From: DASXVX01 sp036504075
GTDB taxonomy: Bacteria > Bacillota > Sulfobacillia > Symbiobacteriales > Symbiobacteriaceae
Direction of reading: 5' to 3'
Length of the DNA: 64,000 nucleotides
Assembly: GCA_036504075.1 (NCBI GenBank)
Contig: DASXVX010000090.1
Coordinates: forward strand, 14,313-78,312
In this document: one piece after another, positions 49,787-58,700 of the stretch
Layout of the letters: each line of letters opens with the position of its first letter
Position numbering within the stretch: the first letter of the stretch is position 1
Program-made: the position numbers and the translations under genes
Notes under the pieces: model-generated
The model's database searches: none
What the model was told of the DNA's origin: nothing
The model's input: only the letters and a program-made list of their open reading frames with translations

Positions 49787-50479
49787 TCAGGCGTTTGGGG
49801 GCTCTTTCCGGTAGAGCAGTTCCGGGCGTCCGATCGAACCATAGACCGGCTCGGCCCGGACTTCCCCCGCCGCCGTCAGATGCCGCAGATAACGGTGGGC
49901 CGTCGTCCGACTGACGCCTACCGCTTCCGCAATCTCGTCGCCGGTCACGGCCCGGCCTGCGGCCGAGAGGGCGCCGGAGACCCGGGCCAGCGTCGCCGGG
50001 TCGATGCCCTTGGGTGCGGGCTGAACCACCGCAGCTTCCGGGGGCCGGACCCGCCGGCCCAGCATCCGGTCGATCTCCTCCTGGGCCAGAACGCCGGCCT
50101 CTGCCAGTTCGGCTCGGTGCTGGCGGTAATCCTCTAGGGACTGGACCAGCCGGTCCACCCGGAAGGGCTTCACGATATAGTCTACCGCCCCGGCCCGCAG
50201 AACCTCCCGCACCATCTCCGCCTCCCGCGCGGCCGAGATGACGATGACATCGGTGCCCAGGGCGGCGGCCCGAATCTGCCGGAGCACCTCAAGCCCCGGG
50301 ACATCCGGCAGGTACAGGTCCAGCACCACCAGGTCCGGCGGATCGGCCATGACCCGCTCGAGCGCCGCCGTGCCCGAGTGGACGCAGTCCACCACCACAA
50401 AGCCTTCCACCCGCTCCACCACCCGGCGGTGGACCTGGGCTACCATGAAGTCGTCTTCCACCACCAGCACCTGAATCAC
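49787..50479 (-). CDS. Response regulator of the CitB/DctR family
   Basis: 230 aa. The receiver domain occupies residues 1-120: acidic VVEDDF, the phospho-acceptor Asp in LVVLDLYLPD near residue 54, and Lys in YIVKPFR near residue 103. The C-terminal helix-turn-helix (ALSAAGRAVTGDEIAEAVGVSRTTAHRYLRHLTAAGEV) is the type found in CitB, DcuR and MalR regulators. The ATG overlaps the kinase stop by 4 bp. It should activate the downstream DASS transporter gene in response to the paired sensor. Confidence 0.92.
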   Translation of the reverse strand: MIQVLVVEDDFMVAQVHRRVVERVEGFVVVDCVHSGTAALERVMADPPDLVVLDLYLPDVPGLEVLRQIRAAALGTDVIVISAAREAEMVREVLRAGAVDYIVKPFRVDRLVQSLEDYRQHRAELAEAGVLAQEEIDRMLGRRVRPPEAAVVQPAPKGIDPATLARVSGALSAAGRAVTGDEIAEAVGVSRTTAHRYLRHLTAAGEVRAEPVYGSIGRPELLYRKEPPNA

Positions 50480-52065
50480 GCCAGAGCCCTCCCCGGAAAG
50501 GTTATTACGAATCGGCTGGGCGCTTCCTCCGTCCAGATTCGCCCCCCTGCCTGCGTCACCAGCAGGGAGACCAGGGCCAGTCCAAAGCCGCGACCGGTGG
50601 GGGCCTTGGTCGAGAAGCCATCGGTAAAGATTTGCTGCTGCAGAGCCGGCGGTACGCCGGGGCCGCCGTCGGTCACCGTGATCCGGACTGCCGGCCCCTG
50701 GTCATCCAGCAGCACCCGCACCCACCGTTGCTCCTCCGGCAGCGCCTGCACCGCTTCGATGGCGTTGTCCATCAGATTGCCCAGCACAGTCACCAGCAGG
50801 TCCGGCCCCAGGTCTTCCGGGGCCTGGGCGAAGCGGCTCGCGGGGTCCATTTCCAGCCGCACGTGGAGTTCAGCCGCCCGGTTGTACTTGCCCAGAATAA
50901 TCGCCCCCACCAGGGGGTCCGGCACGGTGCGGGCCAACAGGTCCAGCAGCGACTGGTGCTGCCCCTGGGTCCTGAGGATGTACTCCACCGCCTCGTCCGT
51001 GGCCCCCAGTTGGACCAGGCCGGCCACCGCGTGCAGCCGGTTGTTGAACTCATGGGCCTGCGCCCGCAGGGCGTCGCTGTAGCGTCTGGCCGCGGTCAGT
51101 TCCGACGCCAGCCGGTTCAATTCGGTTCGGTCGCGGAAGGAAGCCACCACGCCTACCACCCGGCCTTCATGCCGGAGCGGCACCCGGTTGGCCACCACGA
51201 CGCGGCCACCCAGGATCATCTCCTGGTCGTACTGCGCCTGACCGGATTCGAGCACTTCGTGCAAGCGGGACTGCGGCACCAGGTCGCGCACGGGGCGACC
51301 CACCGGATCGCCCTCAAAGCCGATGATCCGCCGGGCCTCCTGGTTGGCCACGGTGATACGCTCCTCGGCGTCCACGGCAATGATCCCCTCGCGGACCGAC
51401 TGCAGGACGGTGGTCCGCTCGTCCAGGAGCCCGGCGATTTGCGGCGGCTCCAGGCCGTACATTTGCCGTTTGATGTGCCCCGCCAGCAGCAGCGAGCCGC
51501 CAACGCCGATGAGGAGGCCCACCGCCGCCGTGGCCGCAATCTGACCGCCCAGCCGCCAGGTGAGCGCGGACAGTTCCTGGAGGTAAAAGCCCACCGAGAC
51601 CAGCCCGACCAGTTCGCCGTCCCGCCCGTAGACTGGGGCCAGTCCGGCCAGGGCCGGGGTGTGCTCCACCTGCAGGCGCGTGTAGAACTGCCGCCCTTCC
51701 ATGAGCGTCGGGCCGTAGTCCAGGCCGGCCGTTGCCTTGCCCAGGTATCCGGGCAGGGGGTGGGAGAACTGGCGCCCGCCCCGGTCCATGACGATTACGA
51801 AGTCGGCACCGGTGAGGCGGCGCACCTGATCGGCCAGGGGTGCGATCCGCTCGATCGGGGCTGTACTATAAAAGGCCTCCTGCAAAGGTGGATTGACGGA
51901 AAGCGTCCGGGCGATGTCCAGTGCCCGGGCGCCCATTTGCCGTTCCGTGGAGCCGGCCACCAGATATAGCACGGCTGGGGCCGTGGCCAGCAGCACCGTC
52001 AGAATGATCACTGCGGCCAGGAAGATGATCTTGGTCTGCATGCGCCAGTTCTTCAGCCGTTTCAT
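50476..52065 (-). CDS. Sensor histidine kinase of the CitA/DcuS/DctS family
   Basis: 529 aa. A membrane helix lies at ~12-36, an extracytoplasmic PAS-like sensor at ~37-172 (FVIVMDRGGRQFSHPLPGYLGK), a second helix at ~175-200, a cytoplasmic PAS at ~220-325, and a short DHp with HEFNNRLHAVAGLVQLG, the CitA-class phosphorylation His (~345). The HATPase follows (NLMDNAIEAV, DGGPGVP, GRGFGLALV). This family senses dicarboxylates or citrate. It overlaps both neighbours by 4 bp, which makes one operon with the TAXI binding protein and the regulator. Confidence 0.94.
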   Translation of the reverse strand: MKRLKNWRMQTKIIFLAAVIILTVLLATAPAVLYLVAGSTERQMGARALDIARTLSVNPPLQEAFYSTAPIERIAPLADQVRRLTGADFVIVMDRGGRQFSHPLPGYLGKATAGLDYGPTLMEGRQFYTRLQVEHTPALAGLAPVYGRDGELVGLVSVGFYLQELSALTWRLGGQIAATAAVGLLIGVGGSLLLAGHIKRQMYGLEPPQIAGLLDERTTVLQSVREGIIAVDAEERITVANQEARRIIGFEGDPVGRPVRDLVPQSRLHEVLESGQAQYDQEMILGGRVVVANRVPLRHEGRVVGVVASFRDRTELNRLASELTAARRYSDALRAQAHEFNNRLHAVAGLVQLGATDEAVEYILRTQGQHQSLLDLLARTVPDPLVGAIILGKYNRAAELHVRLEMDPASRFAQAPEDLGPDLLVTVLGNLMDNAIEAVQALPEEQRWVRVLLDDQGPAVRITVTDGGPGVPPALQQQIFTDGFSTKAPTGRGFGLALVSLLVTQAGGRIWTEEAPSRFVITFPGRALA

Positions 52066-53036
52066 GGCAGCACACCCGCCTCCCGCATGTAGCGGGCGGC
52101 CCCCGGATGCAGTTCCAGCACGCCCGTAATGCCCCGGAGGGCGTCCTCAATGTGCAGGTCCGCCGCCGGATGGGATTGCTGCAGTTCCGCCTTGCCTTCG
52201 TAGAGGCTCTTGACCAGGTTGTAAGCCAGGTCGTCCGGCAAGTCCGCCCGCGCCATCAGGATATTGGCCACCGCGACCGTGCGCACCTCGCCGGCCTGGT
52301 TCGGGTACGTGCCCGCCGGGACCGTGTACGGGTAATACCAGGGGTATTTCTTCATGATGCGGGGGGCATCCAGCGGCAGCAGGTCGGCCTGGCCGGCGTT
52401 TAGCATGCTCGATACCGCCTCGATATACAGCCCGCCGGGAATCAGGGCGCCGTCCGCCAGCCCGTCCCGCACGGCAACAGCCGCCTCGGCGTAGCCCATG
52501 TACTGCGCTTTTACGTCTGCCAGGGTCAGGCCGTACAAGGAGAGCAATTCCGTGGAGTTAATGTATGCCGCGCTGTCCAGAGGGCCGGGAATGAACCGTT
52601 TCCCTTTCAGATCGGCCGGATTGGTCACGCCGCTGTCCTTGCGGACCACCAGGTGCATGACGTTCGGATAGAGATGTGTCAGCCCCCGCAAGGTGGCCCG
52701 GATTTGCGCCCCTTTGGCACCGTCGGTGACGGCGGCGTAAACGATGCCACTTTGCGAAAAGGCCACGTCGGCCTCGTGCCGCATGAGCAGGCCGATGTTC
52801 TCGGGCCCCCCGGCGGTCAGCAGCACCGCGGGCTTGACCCCGGGCACCCGCTGCTCCCAGAGGCGCGCCATGGCCTGGCCTACTGGGTAGTAGACCCCGG
52901 CACTGGTCGCCGTGGCGATGCGCAAGGTGCCGGGCAGGACCGCTGCCGGCTCTTTGGGCGCCCGACCGGTGCAGGCTGCGAGTAGTAGAAGATGACAGGT
53001 CAAGACCAGGAGTGTGCGGCGCACCGTGACGGTCAC
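52062..53036 (-). CDS. TAXI-family solute-binding lipoprotein, probable co-sensor
   Basis: 324 aa from GTG 53036 (GGAGGGGGC upstream). A frame extension to 53144 lacks signal features. It has a lipoprotein signal peptide VRRTLLVLTCHLLLLAACTG, with the lipobox Cys near residue 21. The mature part starts TLRIATATSAGVYYPVGQAMA, the TAXI (TRAP-associated immunogenic protein) signature, and continues with LTAGGPENIGLL and a conserved C-terminal WYYPYTVPAGTYPNQ. No TRAP permease genes are present. Linkage to a DctS-like kinase, regulator and transporter recalls Bacillus dctB-dctS-dctR-dctP, in which a binding protein assists sensing. I infer that role. Confidence 0.88.
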   Translation of the reverse strand: MTVTVRRTLLVLTCHLLLLAACTGRAPKEPAAVLPGTLRIATATSAGVYYPVGQAMARLWEQRVPGVKPAVLLTAGGPENIGLLMRHEADVAFSQSGIVYAAVTDGAKGAQIRATLRGLTHLYPNVMHLVVRKDSGVTNPADLKGKRFIPGPLDSAAYINSTELLSLYGLTLADVKAQYMGYAEAAVAVRDGLADGALIPGGLYIEAVSSMLNAGQADLLPLDAPRIMKKYPWYYPYTVPAGTYPNQAGEVRTVAVANILMARADLPDDLAYNLVKSLYEGKAELQQSHPAADLHIEDALRGITGVLELHPGAARYMREAGVLP

Positions 53037-53133
53037 AAGGGCTGCCCCCTCCAACTGTGCTTCTGCTTGTGTATTACTGCGCCGTCGGTGAGCTTTCCTG
53101 TTACAGCATGCGAGTTGGCTGTAAAGGGCGCAG

Positions 53134-53188
53134 GCACTCCTCACGCACTCCTCACGCGCTCCTCATGCACCCCTCACGCACCCCTCGC
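53134..53188. repeat. Five 11-bp tandem repeats (GCACTCCTCAC type)
   Basis: Five consecutive 11-bp units with consensus GCACTCCTCAC and a few substitutions. They are related in sequence to the second block at 53390-53477 (shared CT-C-TCA core), which suggests a common origin. Confidence 0.85.
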
Positions 53189-53389
53189 GTTGCCTGCTTT
53201 CCCTACTGCCACAAGCCCTCCGGGCTCCGCGCTCATCGGGGGGCGGCGGCAGTCGTCGTGCCCTTCGCAGTCTCCGCAGGCCGCCGCCCCCCGACCCCCA
53301 CGCCGGAGACGACCCCTGCAGGCCTTACTCCCAGGCCATTTTCCCGACCAATGGACCCCGCTGTTCCCCCGCCCACGTGCCGCCCCTGC

Positions 53390-53477
53390 GTTACTCATGC
53401 GGTACTCATGCGCTACTCATGCGCTACTCATGCGCTACTCATGCGCTACTCATGCGGTACTCATGGACTGCTCATGC
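53390..53477. repeat. Eight 11-bp tandem repeats (GCTACTCATGC)
   Basis: Eight consecutive 11-bp units, the central four identical (GCTACTCATGC). The unit equals about one helical turn, so a protein bound to each would sit on one face of the DNA. It lies ~360-450 bp upstream of the dicarboxylate operon start and ~510-600 bp upstream of the RHS start. Confidence 0.92.
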
Positions 53478-54030
53478 GCTCAGGATGAACCCTGTGCAGA
53501 CCACTTTTGGAATCGGTTTCAATTTAGCGTGTTGACACGGAGCGCGACGAAGGAGGCGAGCACGAAGGTGTCGAGGTACGCAGCCGTCGCGTCGAGGACG
53601 CTGAAGAAGCGGTCGGGAATGACCGAGAAAAGATCCATGAGAGAACCACCCGAATACCAGTTATCTATAAGATTATGGAAATTCTGCTGGCTGGATCCGG
53701 TTGTCTTGATGGTGTCTCAGGTTTGTGAGAATTCACTACTGACACGAGGTCCCAACCGTCACGTTGACGGTCGGGGCCTCGTACTGGGTTGGCTGCCGAT
53801 GGTACGGAGATCTCCGAGGAACGACCGGGAAATTTACTTGCTGTCAAGAATCTATCGCCACGCCGTGATTCGAGTAATGACTTATTTGGGTACGAACATT
53901 CTGGCCCTTTGTGTCGTATGTATGAGGAGATGACAGCCGGTCGTTCCACGTGTGACAGACCTACGACCGTTGGAGGAGGGTCCGTATGTGACATCGTTAC
54001 TGGCGTTCGCTTGTAGCTTCCCTGGTCATT

Positions 54031-55752
54031 GTGCAGTTGCTTTCGCTGGGGGTTGCTCCGTCGCCGTCGATTGTTCGGGCTGCCACGGTGACCAAAGAGG
54101 GCCTTGCACGTATGGAATTGCCAGATTTCCGAACCCAATACTCAAAACGGTACCGGAACCCCGACCGGAGCCTGACCGAAGAGGTATTTGCCAACAGCAT
54201 CCACTACCAGGACGAAACTACCGGGAAGTGGAGTGAGATCGATACCACGCTGGTCGCCAGCGGTGAGGCCGATTTTGCGTACGCCACCCGCAGTAACCGA
54301 TTTAAGGCGTATGTGGCCGGTGCCACAGGGCAGCCCAACCTTCTAAAAATCACCCTGGACAAAACAGAAGTGCGGTTGACGCCTGTGGGGGTGGGCCGGG
54401 GACCAGGCCGTATCACAAGTAACCAGGCATCGTTTTCGAAAATTCTTCCGGATACCGACTTGATCTACGCCTTTGAATCCGACGCGGTCAAGGAGTCCCT
54501 CATGATCAGGAGCAGGGCGGCGGCACGTGACTCCTGGCGATACAAACTGGACCTGCAAGGACTGACCGCGCACAAAGACACGGATGGCACCATCGGTCTT
54601 TTCGACGCGAACGGGAAACGCGTTCTTGAACTTCGGCGGCCGGTGGTGTGGGATGATGCGGGGGCTACCATAGCTGGTACTCTCGACCTCCAAGCCGAGC
54701 CGGGGGCAACTTTCCTTGACCTGAAGGTTGACCGGACGTGGCTGTTGGCGGTCCAGCGAAAGTATCCCATCACGATTGATCCGACGATTAGCCTGCCGCA
54801 GCAACCGTTTGCCGGCCAAGATACGTTTGTCTCCAACAACTATCCTGACACCAACTGGTCAGACCGCTTTTCGTTGTTCACCGGCAACGATACCAATCTG
54901 GGCCGTGGACGGACGCGCACATTTATATCGTATAATCTGCCGGTCTTACCCAGCGGTGCCTTCATTACCTCTACCGCACTGACATTGAACGAGAATAGCG
55001 GAAATCAGCCGGCGGCCTACGTAGACCTTTACCGGGTTACTTCGGACTGGTCTGCCCCCACCGTAACTTGGAATACCCAACCTTCAACTGCAGCCACCCG
55101 GGAATCCACTGCCTACGTTAGCGGTACGGGTCCCCGGAACTGGGATCTGACTGTGCTGGCCAACGACTGGTACCAGGGCCGACAGCCAAACCTGGGCGTG
55201 ATGCTTCGCTTTGCCGACGAAACGCTTGAACACAAAGAGTACGACTCCAGCCGGTCAAGTACCGTCTCCGCGTGGCCCAAACTTACGATTACCTACACGG
55301 TGAATGAGATCGGTTGGGAGAAGTTCTGGGGCTACGCCGGAAACATGAACATCGCCAACGGGAACATGCTCTTCAGCGCCACCGATACGGACATCCCGGC
55401 CCGGGGATTGTCCGCAACTGTTACGCGGACATACAACAGTCGGTCGGCGGCGAACGGTGCCTTTGGACTCGGATGGTCTTCGGAACTTGACATGCGCTTG
55501 GGCATCCCGGTTATGCCCAACGGCTCGCCCCGCGGTATTGTGAGCTATACCGATTTGGACGGGACGCCCCATTACTTTGCCCAGAACCCGGACGGCAGCT
55601 ACGCTGGCCGTTGGCAACCTCACGTCGGTGACATACGCAAGCGGGCAGCCGGGATCCTATACGGTCAAACACGGCTACGATGCCTACCGCCGCCTCGTTT
55701 CGGTTACTCCGCCGGACGGCAACAAGACCTATTTCTTCTATACCAACGATAG
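54031..55752 (+). CDS. RHS-type protein, N-terminal part (DNRLRE domain plus RHS N-terminal region), decayed
   Basis: 573 codons in this frame. The natural start appears to be ATG 53986, 5 nt after GGAGGAGGG, but codon 2 is TGA. After it the frame reads HRYWRSLVASLVIVQLLSLGVAPSPSIVRA, a textbook signal peptide. Translation could begin only at the GTG 54031, which would cut that signal. A DNRLRE-type domain (DTFVSNNYPDTNWSD ... RTFISYNLP) lies near residue 265-420. It is followed by the RHS N-terminal part (NGNMLFSATDTDIPARGLSATVTRTYNS) near 445-540. After DGSYAG (nt ~55605) the frame leaves the family sequence, and the RHS text continues in another frame (next feature). These two ORFs are almost certainly one gene originally, now a pseudogene or needing recoding. 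Confidence 0.8.
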   Translation: MQLLSLGVAPSPSIVRAATVTKEGLARMELPDFRTQYSKRYRNPDRSLTEEVFANSIHYQDETTGKWSEIDTTLVASGEADFAYATRSNRFKAYVAGATGQPNLLKITLDKTEVRLTPVGVGRGPGRITSNQASFSKILPDTDLIYAFESDAVKESLMIRSRAAARDSWRYKLDLQGLTAHKDTDGTIGLFDANGKRVLELRRPVVWDDAGATIAGTLDLQAEPGATFLDLKVDRTWLLAVQRKYPITIDPTISLPQQPFAGQDTFVSNNYPDTNWSDRFSLFTGNDTNLGRGRTRTFISYNLPVLPSGAFITSTALTLNENSGNQPAAYVDLYRVTSDWSAPTVTWNTQPSTAATRESTAYVSGTGPRNWDLTVLANDWYQGRQPNLGVMLRFADETLEHKEYDSSRSSTVSAWPKLTITYTVNEIGWEKFWGYAGNMNIANGNMLFSATDTDIPARGLSATVTRTYNSRSAANGAFGLGWSSELDMRLGIPVMPNGSPRGIVSYTDLDGTPHYFAQNPDGSYAGRWQPHVGDIRKRAAGILYGQTRLRCLPPPRFGYSAGRQQDLFLLYQR

Positions 55753-58700
55753 CCGGCTGGCGAGCGAAAATCCGGTCAATGCAGTTGTAAACGCCAGTTT
55801 CGAAGTGGACGGCGACGGCAATAATCTGCCGGACTACTGGGTGCGGAATAGCTCAAGTGCTACGACGGCAGTGCTGGGTTCCACGCCTGCCGCACCGTTC
55901 GGCGGAAAACACTTCGACATTAGTCCGGCGGCACCAAGTACTACGGCCAATTCATGGGGCGTCTACGTTTCCCCATCGATATTCGTCGACCTGACGCAGA
56001 CGTATCAACTGAGTGGCTATATGCGGGCGGTACAGAACACCGGTAGTCAGACGACCGTGTTTTCGCTTCTCGCGTACGATGGACCCGGGAGTTACCTGGG
56101 TGAATTCGGACGCATGCAACTGACGGGCAACAACCAGAACTGGACCCGATATTCTTCCACACTACCCGTGGGCACGTTGCCGGCTGGCACTGCCACCGTC
56201 CAGGTGAAGGTGGCGGCCAGCAACTTGGGCGGATCGGGCACGTCCTACTTCGACGGCGTGCAACTGGAGGAAGGGCCTGCCGTCACCGACTTTGTGGCCC
56301 CGACCACGTTTACAGTTGATCCGGTTAACCTTGCTACTGCGATGTACGACGGTAGCGGCAAGAAGGTCAAGTGGACATACAGCGACTCTGGGAATCCGCT
56401 GACCGAAACGGCAGACCCAACTGGACTGAACTACCAGGCGCAGTTTACCTGGACGCCGGATAAGCCGAACCCGCTGGAGCGCTATAAGGACCCGGTTGCG
56501 GTCGCCACGGCCGGCGAGGGTACAAAGTATTCTTATGATCCCAGTGGTAACTTGCGGGATGTCATCGACGGCATGGGAAATGCATCGCATCGGGAGTATA
56601 ACTCAGTTAACGACCTGATCACCTACACCGACCCAAATGCATACGGCGCTAACGGACCGCCCCAAGTAAAATTCACCTACGACGGGCAGCGGAATGCCGC
56701 AGCCATTCCTGACCGGCAGGGCATGGTGAGCGCCAGAAGCGTGGATTTGTCCAGCTGCTCGGGATGTGTTCTCGGCGAAACTCCTGCCTTAAGTCTGGCC
56801 GATAACCTCCTGACCAACGGCGGTTTCGAACGCTCCGCGTCCGGCGCCTGGCCCGATGCCTGGACAGTCAGCGGGGGAACCGGTTCCTGGGATTCATCCA
56901 CAGTCTACAGCGGGGCACGGGCCTTCCGCGTGACGCCATCGGGACAGACGGTGACGGTGACGTATGGTACGAACCTGCCGGTTAGCGACGGGGCCAGCTA
57001 TGTCCTGAGTCTGTATGTCCGGGCTGATTCGCCGGACCTGGGAGCAGGGGCACAGGGCAAGCTGGAGTTCCTCGACGCCAACGGAGTGTCGTTAGCTTCG
57101 GCCTACTCCAACCTGTTCAAACGGGCGGGCGAGTGGAACCGGTCTGCCGTCGTGGCCACTGCGCCGCCCGGGGCCAGCCAGGTGCGGATCAACCTGATCG
57201 CTAACCCGGCCTTGACTTCAGGGAGCGTCTATTTTGACAACGTCCAGTTCGAGAAAGCGCCGTCGATTAGTACCTTCAATTTGCTGGACAATCCCGGCTT
57301 CGAACGCGGCACAACCGGTCCGGATTTCTGGCAGAGCTCCAATCAGCCGTTCAATTGGAGTAGCGCGCTGCCTGCGGTATTCGCCGGGACAAAGAGCGTC
57401 AGCCTTACGAATGCCAGTGCTACTTCCGGGTTTGAGCCAAGCTACGTCATCCGCCTGGATGCCGGCCGGTCGCTGACGCTCAGTGCATTCGTCAAGACCG
57501 ACAACCTACAGAATGGCAGTGCCTACATCAAGCTCAAATGGTACGACGCACAGCAGAACTTCATCGGGGAGTCACAAAGCAAAACGAAACGTTCTGGTTC
57601 CAGCGACTGGACTCGGGTTTACGTGCAATGCTTGCAGTACGGCCAGTGCGTGCAACCGCCCGCAGGTACCCAGGTAACCTATGTGAAGCCGTCCCTCGTA
57701 GTCGAAACGTCAGGCGGAGCGACCGGTACAGCTTACTTCGATGCAATCCGTCTGGAGGAGGCCCCGGTGGCCACGGAATTCCAGTACGGAGCCGTGGGGC
57801 AGCCGAAGCCAAACAACTGGGTGACGCAGGCTACCAATCCGGTCGGCGACTTTGTAAACTTTGAGTACAACGCTGCTGGATTCACGACAAAGGTAACGCC
57901 GAACGGTGATGCCGGCAAGGCCGTCTCCTATACGCCGGACAATCTTCAGCGGCTGCAGACCGTAGGGCTGCCCAACGGCCTGACTGCCAGGTACGGCTAT
58001 ACGGGCAATGGCCTCCTCAATACCGTGACCCATTCGTGGACGGACGGAACGGCCCAGACGGCGGTTACACAGTATGACTACAACCGGTGCGATCTGCTCC
58101 GGCAGATCACCGACCCGCTTGGGCGAAAGACAACCTTTTCGTACGATGCGGCTGGGAACCTCGCCAGCCTTTCGCAGCCGAACGGCACCGTCATCTCGCT
58201 TGACTACGATGCGGCCAACCGCGTAAGCCAGCGTAGCTTTACCGGGACGAAATACACCTTCCTGCACGACGGTAACAACAATTTGACGCGGGCTGCAGAT
58301 GGGACCAGCACCTGGGGTTTCGACTACGATGCGATCGATCGGTTGAAGACGGTAACGAACGTCGTCGGCAAGGTTGATTACGGCTATGACAAGAATAGTA
58401 GCCTGACGAGCCGCGTGATGTCGGTCGGCGGGGCCACTTTCACCAATGCACTCAAGTACGATGCAATGGACCGGCTGCTACGGGTCGAGGATGGCGCCGG
58501 CAATTTCTACGCTCGGTTTAGCTACGACGAGCGTGGTCAGCTCGTAAAATGGGTGACGGCCGGGAACAAGCTGTATTCCGTTATGGAATACGACGGTGCA
58601 GGGCGGCTGGTGAAGCAACAAAACCTGAAAGTTGACGGAACGCTGCTGGCAGCCTATGCGTACACTTACGACGACCAGGGGAACCGGCTGACTGAGACGG

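Larger units (their letters stand above)
53037..53985. other. Non-coding divergent region with 11-bp repeats
   Basis: About 950 bp between the minus-strand dicarboxylate operon and the plus-strand RHS locus. The open frames across it arise from the tandem repeats and have no ribosome binding sites or recognised motifs. It should contain the promoters of both flanking units. The segment 53489-53985 shows nothing I can name except the ribosome binding site GGAGGAGGG at 53972-53980. Confidence 0.5.

Noticed and set aside
53390..53477. CRISPR-like array
   Set aside because: Units are contiguous 11-mers without spacers and no cas genes are near.
52992..53933. Open frames across the repeat region, one giving an 11-residue repeat protein
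   Set aside because: They arise because 11-bp units repeat every 33 bp in frame; no ribosome binding site, no protein-like composition, and they overlap the operon start.
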